Shown piece by piece: positions 33,405 through 45,117 of a stretch of 49,511 bases of DNA. Source of the DNA: Spirochaetota bacterium (GTDB taxonomy: Bacteria; Spirochaetota; UBA4802; UBA5550); NCBI GenBank assembly GCA_016928865.1, contig JAFGJX010000036.1, positions 1 to 49,511 of the forward strand, written 5' to 3'. Positions within the stretch are counted from its first letter, which is position 1, and each line of letters starts with the position of its first letter. The notes under the pieces are model-generated. The model was given only the letters and a program-made list of their open reading frames with translations. It searched no databases and had not been told where the DNA came from. The position numbers and the translations under genes were made by a program.

Positions 33405-35152
33405 GAAAGCATCATTTCAAGAAGCTTGAGCGCCGCTTCTTTGGGGCCGGTCATTTCGCATCCGGGTATGCCCAGGCGGGTGCGTATCTGCCCGACAAAG
33501 ATATTCTTCCTGAAGAATTCTTCGAAATATCTCCGCGCAATCTGGTCGTGAAGCTCCCGGTACTGGGGCGGGCCGAAAATGTTGGCGAAATACGAGTGGA
33601 CGATCCCCTTCGACGTGGTGGTCCCCTTGCTCATGACCGTGCCCTCCCTGAACACTGAAAACGCCTGATCGGGCGTTGAAAAGCGTTCGAGTGCCGGATG
33701 GTCTTCGTCAATCTCCTCATAATTATTGGCATAGAGTATATATTCGATCCCCACCCCCCTGTTGACCTCCTCAAGGGTTGAAACTGGCAGCACGATGCGC
33801 GCATTGGTCTTTCCCGGGCTCATGATTATTGACCGGTCGATGTTCCTGAAGGCGTATCCCGGTTTGATGTCATCAAGCCGTATAAACGCCCCGGTTTCGG
33901 TCCCGTACCCGATTATATCGCCTTTTTCAGTAATGCTGATGGAGCCCATATCGTCGGCAATGATCTGAAGTCCCCGCAGGTGCTCGTCCCCGAGCATCCT
34001 GAAGGCCTCCAGTGTCTCTGATTTGCCCGCGCCGGAATCGCCTATCATGAGAATGGTCGCTTCGCTCCCGTTCTTCAAATAGATCTGGTAGAGCGCGCCA
34101 TGAAAAGGGAGCCTTCCCTGTCTGATCATGATCGCGTTATGCAAAGTGAGCATCATCTTCTTGAGATAGCCGAAATAGCCAAACTCGCTGCTCCCCGGGC
34201 AGGCCCCGACCAGCAGGTTGTTGACCCGGTCCTCGTGGAATACGGTCTGGTACTGCGCCAGTCCGTCAAGGGCCCCGTCCTGAACGCCGAACAGGTATAC
34301 CGCGTCAGGCTTCTTCGTAAGATGCTTGTCACCCGCCAGCTCGAAAAGGTTGCAGAGCGAAAACCCCAGCTCCATGAAGTTCTGGTGGAAATAGACATGC
34401 ATGAGCAGATTCCCGACCATGGCGGGATAGCAGAGCCACTCGTCCGGCCGTATCTCCGCGACATCCATCGGATTCGTTTCGATGCGGACGAACTGGCCGG
34501 TCCGCTTGTTCATGGGCGGATCGAAAATCAGTGTCGGATAGAATAATACCTGCCTGATCATCGGTACGGACCCGAGCTTGTCCGAGTAAAGGCCGGGGAG
34601 ATGAAGTTTCTCCCTGGTACAGATGGCGGAAACCTTGGCCCCGGCGGAAAGCTGCCGGTATATGCGGGGATGCGAACCGGTAATATTTTCCTGGATGTCC
34701 CGGTATGTGTCGCGTATCAGCTCGGTGAGTCCCTGGATCCTCTGGTTGAAGACCCGGTACGGTCGCTTCTCGAAACTGTCGTCAAATGAGTCGATAATAA
34801 TGTAGCGTTCATGGGAACGCCAGAAGTTGTACAAATATTCCACGAAATTGAACAGTGTATTTATATCGGAAAAGTATGGTTCGGATCCCTCGACAACTTT
34901 CGGAATAAGCTCAGCATCGATCTTTGCGAGGTTTTTAAGGACCAGCGCCATTTTCTGGATGGTCTGCTTGTCAACGGCCGTTTTGCCGAAAATATTCAGG
35001 AGCAGCGAATTGCGCGATTCGAGTTCCCAGATGCATTCTGTCAGGACTCTGAAAAAAAGCTCGCTTTCCAGGAGTTCTTCGGGGGTTTCGCAGAGCCGCC
35101 CCCCGGTTCGCATGATTATTTTATTGCCGATGATTGAATAATCAATGGCCAT
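33401..35152 (-). CDS. Large protein with HPr-kinase/PEPCK-like P-loop
   Basis: A 583-aa cytoplasmic protein with no family that I can name. Around residue 370 it has GDSGAGKSETLEA followed by LQIIADDMG. This is very close to the HPr kinase/phosphorylase pattern GxSGxGKSExALE...LVADD, and PEPCKs share the fold. The N-terminal ~360 residues have no recognised domain. They contain FKNLAKIDAE-like helices and VRIETNPMDVAEIRPDEWLCYPAMVGN. Past the P-loop, IRLDDIKPGYAFRNIDRSIIMSPGKTNARIVLP resembles PEPCK-like strands. GGAGGAG just before the ATG at 35152 decides the start. No HPr or PTS gene is near. Confidence 0.75.
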   Translation of the reverse strand: MAIDYSIIGNKIIMRTGGRLCETPEELLESELFFRVLTECIWELESRNSLLLNIFGKTAVDKQTIQKMALVLKNLAKIDAELIPKVVEGSEPYFSDINTLFNFVEYLYNFWRSHERYIIIDSFDDSFEKRPYRVFNQRIQGLTELIRDTYRDIQENITGSHPRIYRQLSAGAKVSAICTREKLHLPGLYSDKLGSVPMIRQVLFYPTLIFDPPMNKRTGQFVRIETNPMDVAEIRPDEWLCYPAMVGNLLMHVYFHQNFMELGFSLCNLFELAGDKHLTKKPDAVYLFGVQDGALDGLAQYQTVFHEDRVNNLLVGACPGSSEFGYFGYLKKMMLTLHNAIMIRQGRLPFHGALYQIYLKNGSEATILMIGDSGAGKSETLEAFRMLGDEHLRGLQIIADDMGSISITEKGDIIGYGTETGAFIRLDDIKPGYAFRNIDRSIIMSPGKTNARIVLPVSTLEEVNRGVGIEYILYANNYEEIDEDHPALERFSTPDQAFSVFREGTVMSKGTTTSKGIVHSYFANIFGPPQYRELHDQIARRYFEEFFRKNIFVGQIRTRLGIPGCEMTGPKEAALKLLEMMLS

Positions 35153-35536
35153 GGCTCTCCTCCTCGCGCTGGTCGGTATATTGGACACTACTCTGAATAT
35201 ATCACGAAATCAATCCATTTTTAATAGATGTGGCGGTTTCAATGGATGTGCTGGCCAGGTGGTATCCGTGCATGAGTATTGATCGATGCGGCATGCATGG
35301 CATGCTCAGTATCCTCTCGGTGCTGCATGGGTTCTGGTGAAAAAATCTCTTGCTATCTGCGGCGAAATCTGTTTTACTATTGAGCGGGCGGTAATTCTTC
35401 GGACAATCCCTGAAATTTTTTTCGATTTTGGCACGCTTTGCGGCCTTTCAAAATGATCATGGCCGCATAACCCTATCGCTGTCATCAGATAAAGCCAAAA
35501 CGGGAAAAAAATAAATGCTTTTTGTGGAGGGTTGCA
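35153..35536. other. Divergent intergenic region
   Basis: About 384 bp between the HPrK-like gene and the iron-sulfur protein gene. No open frame is convincing. The sequence near 35280-35310 is rich in GCATGC-type palindromes (CGGCATGCATGGCATGC). A string TGGCACGCTTTGC near 35429 looks like a sigma-54 site, but its spacing is wrong. Promoters for both flanking genes are expected here. Confidence 0.4.
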
Positions 35537-36802
35537 ATGAATACCAAAAAAAAACAGAACGAAAAATCGACCCGTTCATACAGCGATTGCTGCGACTGGA
35601 ACGCCTGCACGGAATGCGGCGAGTGCCTGATGCGCTGTCCGGTCATGCGCATGGAAAAAGGCGAGGCACAGAAGGAGATAGGCTTGCTGCTCGCGGGGGA
35701 ACGTGCGCCCCGGGTATTCGATGAATGCACCCTCTGTTTCAGCTGCAATAACTTTTGTCCGGAAGGTCTTCGCCCCCACGAGCTGATTTTGCAGCGCGTC
35801 ATAGAGGGAAGAAAAAACGGCAGAGTCAACGCATTCATTCCCTATCTGATCAACGGCCTTCCTGAAGCCAATTTATTTAATGATATCTATGAGAGGCTCT
35901 CGCGCGAGGAAAAATCCATTCTTGACAGATGGGAAAGAGTGCCGGAGCCGTCAGATGAGATATTGATGGTCGGCTGCGTCGGCAGGATAAGCTGTTATGA
36001 CATAGAGCATTCTGAAGTTCTCAGGGGAATGCCCAAATACGGGCCGCGCGATCTCTGCTGCGGGGAGCTCGCGTACCGTCTCGGTTCATGGCAGTGCTAT
36101 GCGGATATTGCGGAACGCGCCGTACAGAGGCTGTCCAGGCTAAAGTGCAAGCGGCTTGTCACCTACTGCGGGTCCTGCTATAACTTTCTTTCCAACATCC
36201 TCAAAAACGTTTACGGGGAAAAGCTGCCCTTTAAGATTGTATCACTCTACCAGTGGCTCTGGGAGCACTATGAAAAAGGAACGCTCACCGTAAAGAATCC
36301 GATATCCTTCAAGGCGGCGATACATGAATCGTGTTATGTGTCCGAGCTTGACGGGATGGGAGACCTGCTCAGAAAGCTGTACCGGGCGGTGGGTGCCGAT
36401 ATTGTTGAATTGCCCCATAACCGCGAGGAGCAGCTCTCCTGCGGTATGATCAGCTTCGGCCGTGACCAGAATATCTTTAAAAGTGTTTTTAAGAATCAGC
36501 TGATCAAGTACCGGGAAAGCTGGAAGAGCGGCGTCAGGGCCCTCGCCTGCAACTGCCCCGGTTGCGTAATTACCATGAGCTTCAGCAATTTCCTCTTTGG
36601 CGTGAAGCTCAGATACATGCCTGACGAGTTGCTCCACGCGTTTGGCGACAGGATCAGGTATCCGTTGAGAAAACGGATTCCGCTCATAACACGCATTGGG
36701 GCCATGCGGTTGCCGACGCGCGCTTTTAAATCGGTTGATAACACCTTCCCGCGCATTCCCCTGGAAGGGCGGATCCTCTATGAAAAGACCCCTGACAGAT
36801 GA
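35537..36802 (+). CDS. CCG-domain (Fe-S)-binding oxidoreductase subunit, HdrD/GlpC-like
   Basis: A 421-aa protein. Two ferredoxin-type 4Fe-4S motifs are at the N-terminus: CTECGECLMRC (24-34) and CTLCFSCNNFC. Each has CxxCxxCxxxC spacing. Two CCG/cysteine-rich repeats follow: LCCGELAYR with YCGSC, then HESCY, SCGM and CNCPGC. This is the layout of HdrD, GlpC and LutA-like electron-transfer subunits that oxidise lactate, glycolate or thiols with a flavin partner. No flavoprotein gene is adjacent. GGAGGG lies six bases before the ATG at 35537. The physiological substrate is unknown. Confidence 0.9.
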   Translation: MNTKKKQNEKSTRSYSDCCDWNACTECGECLMRCPVMRMEKGEAQKEIGLLLAGERAPRVFDECTLCFSCNNFCPEGLRPHELILQRVIEGRKNGRVNAFIPYLINGLPEANLFNDIYERLSREEKSILDRWERVPEPSDEILMVGCVGRISCYDIEHSEVLRGMPKYGPRDLCCGELAYRLGSWQCYADIAERAVQRLSRLKCKRLVTYCGSCYNFLSNILKNVYGEKLPFKIVSLYQWLWEHYEKGTLTVKNPISFKAAIHESCYVSELDGMGDLLRKLYRAVGADIVELPHNREEQLSCGMISFGRDQNIFKSVFKNQLIKYRESWKSGVRALACNCPGCVITMSFSNFLFGVKLRYMPDELLHAFGDRIRYPLRKRIPLITRIGAMRLPTRAFKSVDNTFPRIPLEGRILYEKTPDR

Positions 36803-37023
36803 TTAAAGAATCATTTCCCGGAGGTGGGATCAACGAGAACGGAGAAATGTCGGAAGCGCTTGACCGCCCCACCGTGGTGACGATCATCGCATTTGGAATG
36901 AGGCTTGTCGATCACATGCTCGGGGGAGGACGAGAAGCTTCGGCGACGGCGCCTGATACGATGTGGCGATATAATTACAGGGAGGAGTCGTGGATCGAAT
37001 ATTTGTGTTCTGTTATTTTATGA
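36799..37023 (+). CDS. Possible small ORF of unknown function
   Basis: A 74-aa frame whose ATG overlaps the previous stop as ATGA and which overlaps the YciI-like gene by 34 bp. It has a short hydrophobic stretch (VTIIAFGMRLVDHML), no known family, and a poor ribosome site. An internal ATG at 36847 has a weak CGGAGAA. It may not be coding. Confidence 0.25.
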   Translation: MIKESFPGGGINENGEMSEALDRPTVVTIIAFGMRLVDHMLGGGREASATAPDTMWRYNYREESWIEYLCSVIL

Positions 37024-37259
37024 AATTTGACCCGAAAGCGCTCAGAACGCTTATTCCCGCGCAGATAACATATTGGGAAAAACATGCGCCGGAGAATTTT
37101 AGCGGCGGTCCGTTCAATGACAGGTCCGGCGGTATGATCACGTTCTCAGCGCCGGATCAGCAAACCGCGGAGATCATCTGCAGGGAGGATCCCTTCATTA
37201 AGGAGGGGATCGTCGATGCATACTGGGTCAGGGAGTGGCTCGTCAGTCATCGCCGGTAA
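36990..37259 (+). CDS. YciI-like domain protein
   Basis: An 89-aa protein starting with GTG, with GGGAGGAG just upstream. The pattern is that of the YCII fold: an initial strand FVFCYFMKFDPKALR, then HAPENFSGGPFNDRSGGMITF, and AEIICREDPFIKEGIVDAYWVREW, which fits the eeA...DPF...gl end of the family. The family is usually 85-100 aa. Most members are functionally uncharacterised. It follows the iron-sulfur protein gene and may be cotranscribed. Confidence 0.8.
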   Translation: MDRIFVFCYFMKFDPKALRTLIPAQITYWEKHAPENFSGGPFNDRSGGMITFSAPDQQTAEIICREDPFIKEGIVDAYWVREWLVSHRR

Positions 37260-37347
37260 TGGTGGATCACGTTCTTCGCATGAAGCGGTCAATGCCCGCA
37301 GCAGCGTGCATTATTCGGTTTCCCGCATCCATGGATATGCTGTAAAA

Positions 37348-37800
37348 TTATTCCGGTTCGATATTGAACGTCAGGACCGGCCGCTTCGACAGCCTCACGA
37401 CCTTTTCGCAGACATGGTCGTGCATCAGGTGCCTGATAACGCCCTTCTGCACGTGGTGTCCCAGGATTATAAGGTCCACGTCAAGCTTGTCGGCAACCTC
37501 CAGAATCTTGTCGCAGGTCTGGCCGACTTCGATCATCGGCTCTATATCATTGAACTTGCTGTCAAGCTTCTTGATGTAGGAGGACATCTTCTCGATGGTC
37601 TCCTTGACCGCCTTGTCCCTGAACTCTTCCCAGATCTTGTAGGCATCATAATAAAAGGCCTGGCGCGGCAACTCTTCGATCACATGGAGGGTGTATATCC
37701 GTGCCTGATATTTGCTCGCTACCGACAGGGCCCGTTTTAAAATTTCCTGTGGATTTTCGACGAATTCAAGGGCGACCAGAATTTTCATCTCCTTGCTCAT
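37348..37800 (-). CDS. Universal stress protein (UspA-like)
   Basis: A 150-aa single-domain USP. The first strand MKILVALEFVENPQEILKRAL, then IYTLHVIEELPR, and DLIILGHHVQKGVIRHLMHDHVCEKVVRLSKRPVLTF are family-typical. The nucleotide motif Gx2Gx9G(S/T) is not present: Gly-His-His-Val is followed by no second Gly in the right place. It is therefore likely of the non-ATP-binding UspA type. GGGAGG lies six bases before the ATG. It is 14 bp downstream of the PilZ gene in the same direction. Confidence 0.92.
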   Translation of the reverse strand: MSKEMKILVALEFVENPQEILKRALSVASKYQARIYTLHVIEELPRQAFYYDAYKIWEEFRDKAVKETIEKMSSYIKKLDSKFNDIEPMIEVGQTCDKILEVADKLDVDLIILGHHVQKGVIRHLMHDHVCEKVVRLSKRPVLTFNIEPE

Positions 37801-37814
37801 GTCAATCCTCCCTC

Positions 37815-38174
37815 TTATGGAATTCTATACGCCGTGATCATCTCATGGATGATGGCCTGCTCCTCGTCACCAAGATTGCTGAATTTGAAGCCGCTGATAT
37901 AAAACTCCTTTTCAATGTAATCGTGCTTGCTCCACTGGCATGCTGCCGAGAACTCGATGGAGCGGTCCTCGTCCTTTCTCCCCTTCCACTCCAGCGAGGC
38001 GGGAAGCTTCATCCGTATAAGATATTCCCTGCCGGTTTCAAGGATATTGTCGGAGAGCAGTTTCATTCCTTCCCGGGAAATATCGATAAGAAACCCGAGG
38101 AAGCCGTTCCCCTCAAACACTCTGAGATAAAAGGTTATATAGGCCCTCTGATGCTCCCGTGGTAAGTGTTTCAT
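37815..38174 (-). CDS. PilZ-domain (c-di-GMP-binding) protein
   Basis: A 119-aa protein. The c-di-GMP switch RxxxR is REHQR (6-10) and the second motif DxSxxG is DISREG (31-36). Beta-barrel strands follow (YLIRMKLPASL, FYISGFKFSNL). It is therefore likely to bind c-di-GMP in the cytoplasm. It sits upstream of and is probably cotranscribed with the USP gene. It is one of two c-di-GMP-linked genes in the window, the other being the HD-GYP-like gene at 2780-3988. Confidence 0.86.
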   Translation of the reverse strand: MKHLPREHQRAYITFYLRVFEGNGFLGFLIDISREGMKLLSDNILETGREYLIRMKLPASLEWKGRKDEDRSIEFSAACQWSKHDYIEKEFYISGFKFSNLGDEEQAIIHEMITAYRIP

Positions 38175-38560
38175 GGCAGCTACCCCTGTAGATGGTTTTA
38201 TTATACCATAAAAGTATCTTCAGTTATATAGAATTTCAAAAAATAATAGGACTCTGGCGTATAAATATTGCAGGATACAAGTTGTCATCGGAAGCACTTT
38301 TGTTCATTCATGATATGAGCGGCGATAATCGTGTAAAAACCCATAACATGATAAATCATGGCAATTTGAATAAAAAAAATATCAGCTTGATTGACAAATA
38401 TTTGTGTTATATGAAAAAAAATCAAGACGCGGGTTGAAACACTTCGATATTGCTGTATATTAATCATTAATAAAACATCACACATCCGGATTGTGCGAAT
38501 ATGCTTCCCTGTGCGCAGCGGGGAATGAATCAATTATTTATATGCGCTCGGCCCGGCACC
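38175..38560. other. A/T-rich promoter region upstream of the V/A-ATPase operon
   Basis: About 386 bp, clearly A/T-richer than both neighbours, with no supportable gene. TTGACA at 38391-38396 and TATAT near 38408 are plausible elements, but the spacing between them is too short. The promoter of the nine-gene operon and that of the PilZ-USP unit probably both lie here. Confidence 0.45.
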
Positions 38561-38875
38561 ATGTCTGAAAACCTCATTGAAGATATAAAAAACGCTGAAA
38601 AAAAAGCGTCTGCAATTATCGATGAAGCAGAACGTGAGAGCAGGGAACATTTGCGTCTCCTGCGCGAGGAATGCGAGGCAACCATCAGGGACATGCTTGC
38701 TGATTTCCCCGCAAAAAAGAGGAAGGCTCTCGAAGACGCCCGCCGGGATGCCGGGGTCATTCAACAGGAACAAGGAGCTGAAAACGATAAAGAGCTGGCA
38801 CGTCTGAAACATGATGCGGGGGAAAGGATGGAAGAGACGACATCATATATCATCACCGGTCTTCTGGGGATTTAG
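38561..38875 (+). CDS. atpH: V/A-type ATP synthase peripheral-stalk subunit G/H
   Basis: A 104-aa, highly charged, helical protein starting MSENLIEDIKNAEKKASAIIDEAER. Heptad-like Glu/Lys/Arg patterns run through the whole chain. It is the stator partner of subunit E in NtpF/AhaH-type systems. It is the first gene of the operon, two bases before the subunit I gene. The ATG at 38561 begins the family-like sequence. A start 20 codons upstream adds residues of no family type. Confidence 0.78.
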   Translation: MSENLIEDIKNAEKKASAIIDEAERESREHLRLLREECEATIRDMLADFPAKKRKALEDARRDAGVIQQEQGAENDKELARLKHDAGERMEETTSYIITGLLGI

Positions 38876-38877
38876 CA

Positions 38878-41366
<2,489 letters not shown>

Positions 41367-41386
41367 CGGGGAGAAAAAGTGCCGGC

Positions 41387-42001
41387 ATGAACAAAGTCGC
41401 AAAAAAAATAATCGCTGATGCCGAGGCCAGGGCCGCCGAAATACGGCAGAAAGGCTTTGATAATGAACGGACCATGCGGGAAGAGCACAACCGTAATCGC
41501 ATCCTCATCAAGGAGCGGCAGGAAAACGAATGCAAATCGCTCTACGTGGCCGAGTTGAACAGGCTCCTGGCTCGCCATCGTCTCGATCAGGGCAAAAGGC
41601 TGCTGGAAGCGAAAGGAGAAATGATAGGCATATTAAGGGAACGGGTCAAAGAGACGATTCTCGGCGACCGGAACCGGTATGCCGGCTTCCTGGTGGAAAT
41701 GGTACTCCGGGGCGTTGTTTCCGGCAACGAGGAGATGCTGGTCGGGATCGAGGACCGTGACATTGTTGACGAAGCCTTTATTCAGCGGCTGAACGGCAAA
41801 GTCCGGGAACGGACGGGACATGAGTCGGCTATTCGTCTTTCGGGCGAAAGCCTGGAGAAGCGGGGCGGGCTGGTGCTCAGGGAAGAACGGCAGTCATTCA
41901 ATGCCACCATCGATGCCGTCATTGCCAGGCTCCTGGATGATCACATTGTCGATATTGCCCGCATGCTTTTCGGCGGCGGGGAGGGGAACGAAGCGCCATG
42001 A
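41387..42001 (+). CDS. atpE: V/A-type ATPase subunit E
   Basis: A 204-aa peripheral-stalk subunit. A long N-terminal helix (MNKVAKKIIADAEARAAEIRQKG and on to about 90) is followed by a globular C-terminus with GGLVLREERQSFNATIDAVIARL, matching the family's GGv.l...g...vdnTle.rl pattern. It pairs with the H subunit encoded first in the operon. The stop overlaps the next start as ATGA. Confidence 0.93.
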   Translation: MNKVAKKIIADAEARAAEIRQKGFDNERTMREEHNRNRILIKERQENECKSLYVAELNRLLARHRLDQGKRLLEAKGEMIGILRERVKETILGDRNRYAGFLVEMVLRGVVSGNEEMLVGIEDRDIVDEAFIQRLNGKVRERTGHESAIRLSGESLEKRGGLVLREERQSFNATIDAVIARLLDDHIVDIARMLFGGGEGNEAP

Positions 42002-43011
42002 CACGGCAGCGTTGCGACTGGGGCTACCTTTTTATCACGGGTTCTTTGCGGGCCATGGAGGCACTGAGGGTTACCGGCGCCATACTGGACCGCATGGCGA
42101 AGTCGCGATCGACGGCAGAGGCGCTGGAACATCTCGCCGCCACCTATTACCGCGATTTTCTGGCCAGGCTGACCGGTCCCGGTGACTACCGGTCGATGCT
42201 GGAAGCACGGAGAAAATGGTTCCTCGATTTCATCGATGCCGCCGCTCCCGATTACGGGCCGGGCGCCTTCTTCAGAATAGGCTTCGATTACCATAATATA
42301 AAGGTGCTGCTCAAGGAAAAGATATTTGAAACGGGCCGCATGACCGCCATGGCCGGCCTCGGGACAATTCCCGAGACAACAATGACAGCCCTGTTCGAAT
42401 CGGAAGGATACAGCGATCTGCCTGAATGCATGGCTGACGCCGTGGGGGCCGCTGTTGAAGCATACTATACATCCCGGGACCCACTGGTCATCGACTGCGT
42501 CGCTGACCGATTTCTTTTTGAAGACATCCGCCGCCGCGCCATGGCCACGGGCTCATCATTTATCATCACCCATTATCGCACTCTGGCCGATCTGACCAAT
42601 TTCCACAGTTTTTTGCGGAGCCGCGGCATTGCCGGCGACTCGGCAGCCCTGAAGGAGCTCTATGTCCCCGGAGGGTTTATCGAGATTGATTTTTTTAAAA
42701 AACTCTCTCCCGGCGATATTCGCGCACTGGAGGATCATGCCCGGCGTTACGGCTACGAAGGCATCTCCCGCGGCATACCGGAATTCGAAAACAATCCCTT
42801 TGCGGTCGAGCACGAAATTGAAAATACCCTTGCCGAGCAGCTTGAAAGCGCCCGATTCCTGATAGGAGGAATAGAGCCGCTTTTTGCCTTCGGCAAGGAG
42901 ACGGAACTGGAGCTTTCGATCCTGGGGGCGATCCTGGCCGGACTGGATCGTGGCATGAAGCCCGAGGCTATTGCCGGGCGGCTGCCCTCTCGTTTCAGGA
43001 GCACGGGATGA
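41998..43011 (+). CDS. atpC: V/A-type ATPase subunit C (d-type)
   Basis: A 337-aa helical funnel subunit that links the central shaft to the proteolipid ring. FRIGFDYHNIKVLLKEKIFE, then YEGISRGIPEFENNPFAVEHEIENTLAEQLESARF and a final GIEPLFAFGKETELELSIL are typical (Y...N.K..lr...). Four-base ATGA overlaps on both sides show tight translational coupling. Confidence 0.93.
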   Translation: MTRQRCDWGYLFITGSLRAMEALRVTGAILDRMAKSRSTAEALEHLAATYYRDFLARLTGPGDYRSMLEARRKWFLDFIDAAAPDYGPGAFFRIGFDYHNIKVLLKEKIFETGRMTAMAGLGTIPETTMTALFESEGYSDLPECMADAVGAAVEAYYTSRDPLVIDCVADRFLFEDIRRRAMATGSSFIITHYRTLADLTNFHSFLRSRGIAGDSAALKELYVPGGFIEIDFFKKLSPGDIRALEDHARRYGYEGISRGIPEFENNPFAVEHEIENTLAEQLESARFLIGGIEPLFAFGKETELELSILGAILAGLDRGMKPEAIAGRLPSRFRSTG

Positions 43012-43334
43012 TGACGGACAGGACGGCCGGCCTGGCGGTGGTGGGACACCGCGATGATGTTATCCCCTTCGGCGCGCTGGGGGCGCGGGTGATAATCGCC
43101 GGCGAAATTGAAGCGGCCCGCAGGGCCGTGAGGGACTGTGCGGATAAAGGCGTTCCGGTCATCCTGGTGTCCGACGACCTGTTGAAAGAGATGGAAGATA
43201 TCATTGATAGATACGCATCGTCCACGCTGCCGGCCATTTCCGCCCTGCCCGGGCCCGGCGGAGATACGCCTGTTTCCGGCGAGAGGCTCAAGCGCCTGGT
43301 GAAAAAAGCTATAGGACTGGATTACACGGGGTAA
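43008..43334 (+). CDS. atpF: V/A-type ATPase subunit F
   Basis: A 108-aa shaft subunit. It starts MMTDRTAGLAVVGHRDDVIPFGALG and has VPVILVSDDLLKEMEDIID, ISALPGPGG, and LKRLVKKAIGLD at the end, as in the family. It binds subunit D at the tip of the central stalk. It lies 5 bp before subunit A. Confidence 0.94.
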   Translation: MMTDRTAGLAVVGHRDDVIPFGALGARVIIAGEIEAARRAVRDCADKGVPVILVSDDLLKEMEDIIDRYASSTLPAISALPGPGGDTPVSGERLKRLVKKAIGLDYTG

Positions 43335-43339
43335 TCACG

Positions 43340-45115
43340 ATGAATGATAGTGGAACAATCATCAAGGTTTCCGGGCCCCTCGTGGTCGCCGATAACCTGT
43401 CGGGAGCCAGAATGTATGACGTGGTGCGCGTGGGCGATAAAAGGCTGGTGGGAGAGATCATCGAGCTCGACGGCGACACCGCTTCGATCCAGGTGTACGA
43501 GGACACGGCGGGGATCGGCCCTGGTGAGAGTATCTATCGCACTGACCGGCCCCTTTCGGTTGAGTTGGGTCCCGGCCTTATCGGATCCATCTTTGATGGG
43601 ATCCAGCGTGCACTGAGCGCCATCCGGGAACTGGGCGGCGACTATATAACCCGGGGCCTGGACGTCCCCTCGCTGGACCGGGACAAACGCTGGACATTCA
43701 TGCCCACCGCCGCCCGGGGCTCCGTCGTGGTGCCGGGAGATATACTTGGGAATGTCCGGGAGACCGAAATCATTGAACACCGGATCATGGTGCCCCATGG
43801 GGTCTCCGGAACCCTGGAAGAGGTGCGCGAAGGGGAATTCACCGTGACCGATACGGTAGCCATCATACGGTCCGGCACGGAGCGCCATGAAGTATCAATG
43901 ATGCAGGTATGGCCGGTTCGGGTGCCGCGGCCCTACCGGAGGAAGATCCAGCCGACTGAAATCCTCACCACGGGGCAGCGGGTCATCGATACCTTCTTCC
44001 CCGTGGCCAAGGGCGGTACGGCCTGCATCCCCGGTCCCTTCGGATCCGGCAAGACCGTGGTGCAGCATCAGCTGGCCAAGTGGTCAGCCGCGGACATCGT
44101 GCTGTATGTCGGCTGCGGGGAGCGGGGCAACGAGATGACAGATGTTCTGATGGAATTTCCCCGGCTGATCGATCCGCGATCGGGCCATCCCCTGATGAAG
44201 AGGACCGTGCTGATCGCCAACACGTCGAACATGCCGGTGGCAGCGCGCGAGGCCTCGGTGTACACCGGCATCACCATAGCCGAGTATTTCAGGGACATGG
44301 GATATTCTGTCGCCCTCATGGCCGACTCGACCTCGCGGTGGGCCGAAGCCATGCGCGAGATATCGGGCCGTCTTGAAGAGATGCCGGGCGAGGAGGGCTA
44401 TCCCGCCTATCTCGCCTCCAAGGTGGCGGAATTCTACGAACGCGCGGGGCGGGTCATCTGCACGGGAAGCGACGGCCGTGAAGGGACCCTGACGGTCGTG
44501 GGCGCCGTGTCTCCCGCCGGCGGCGACCTGTCGGATCCGGTGGTGCAGGCCACCCTCCGGGTCGTCAAGGTTTTCTGGAGCCTGGAGGACAAGCTGGCCT
44601 TCCAGCGTCATTTCCCCGCCATAAGCTGGCTCAGATCCTATTCCCTCTACGACGAGATGATCAGGGAGTATGTGGCCGATACGGTTGACCCACTCTTCCC
44701 CGGGCTCAAGGGCGAGGCTATGGAAATTCTCGAGAAGGAGGACGGGCTGGAGGAGATAGTAAGGCTGGTGGGCGTCGATTCACTGGCCGATGTAGACCGC
44801 CTGGTGATGAGGACGGCGCGCACGATCCGCCAGGATTTTCTGCACCAGAACGCTTTCAACGATGAAGACACCTATACCTCACTGGGCAAACAGTACCTGA
44901 TCCTGGATCTCCTGCTCCATCTCCACCGCCTGCTGGAAAAGAGCATCGAAGGCGGAACCCCTCTCTCCATCTTTGAAAAAATGAAAATATACGATGAGAT
45001 ATCGAACCTGAAATACCTGCCCGAGACATCGATCGAAGCGGACCGTATCAAGGAAATGATGGCGGACCAGATCTCCGAGGCGATTGCGGAATATGCCGGC
45101 AGGAAGGAGATCTGA
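43340..45115 (+). CDS. atpA: V/A-type ATPase catalytic subunit A
   Basis: A 591-aa catalytic subunit. Walker A is [11 protein letters not shown], and the catalytic Glu is in GCGERGNEM. The family motifs [41 protein letters not shown] and [25 protein letters not shown] are present. The long insert of the A subunit is seen around 110-200. The length is family-typical. The stop is 2 bp before the subunit B start. Confidence 0.98.
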   Translation: MNDSGTIIKVSGPLVVADNLSGARMYDVVRVGDKRLVGEIIELDGDTASIQVYEDTAGIGPGESIYRTDRPLSVELGPGLIGSIFDGIQRALSAIRELGGDYITRGLDVPSLDRDKRWTFMPTAARGSVVVPGDILGNVRETEIIEHRIMVPHGVSGTLEEVREGEFTVTDTVAIIRSGTERHEVSMMQVWPVRVPRPYRRKIQPTEILTTGQRVIDTFFPVAKGGTACIPGPFGSGKTVVQHQLAKWSAADIVLYVGCGERGNEMTDVLMEFPRLIDPRSGHPLMKRTVLIANTSNMPVAAREASVYTGITIAEYFRDMGYSVALMADSTSRWAEAMREISGRLEEMPGEEGYPAYLASKVAEFYERAGRVICTGSDGREGTLTVVGAVSPAGGDLSDPVVQATLRVVKVFWSLEDKLAFQRHFPAISWLRSYSLYDEMIREYVADTVDPLFPGLKGEAMEILEKEDGLEEIVRLVGVDSLADVDRLVMRTARTIRQDFLHQNAFNDEDTYTSLGKQYLILDLLLHLHRLLEKSIEGGTPLSIFEKMKIYDEISNLKYLPETSIEADRIKEMMADQISEAIAEYAGRKEI

Positions 45116-45117
45116 TC

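Noticed and set aside
35428..35442. Sigma-54 promoter (TGGCACGCTTTGC)
   Set aside because: The GG and GC dinucleotides are separated by 8 bases. Sigma-54 sites need 10.
38192..38437. Small plus-strand open frame before the V-ATPase operon
   Set aside because: It lies in A/T-rich promoter sequence, has no ribosome site and no family features.
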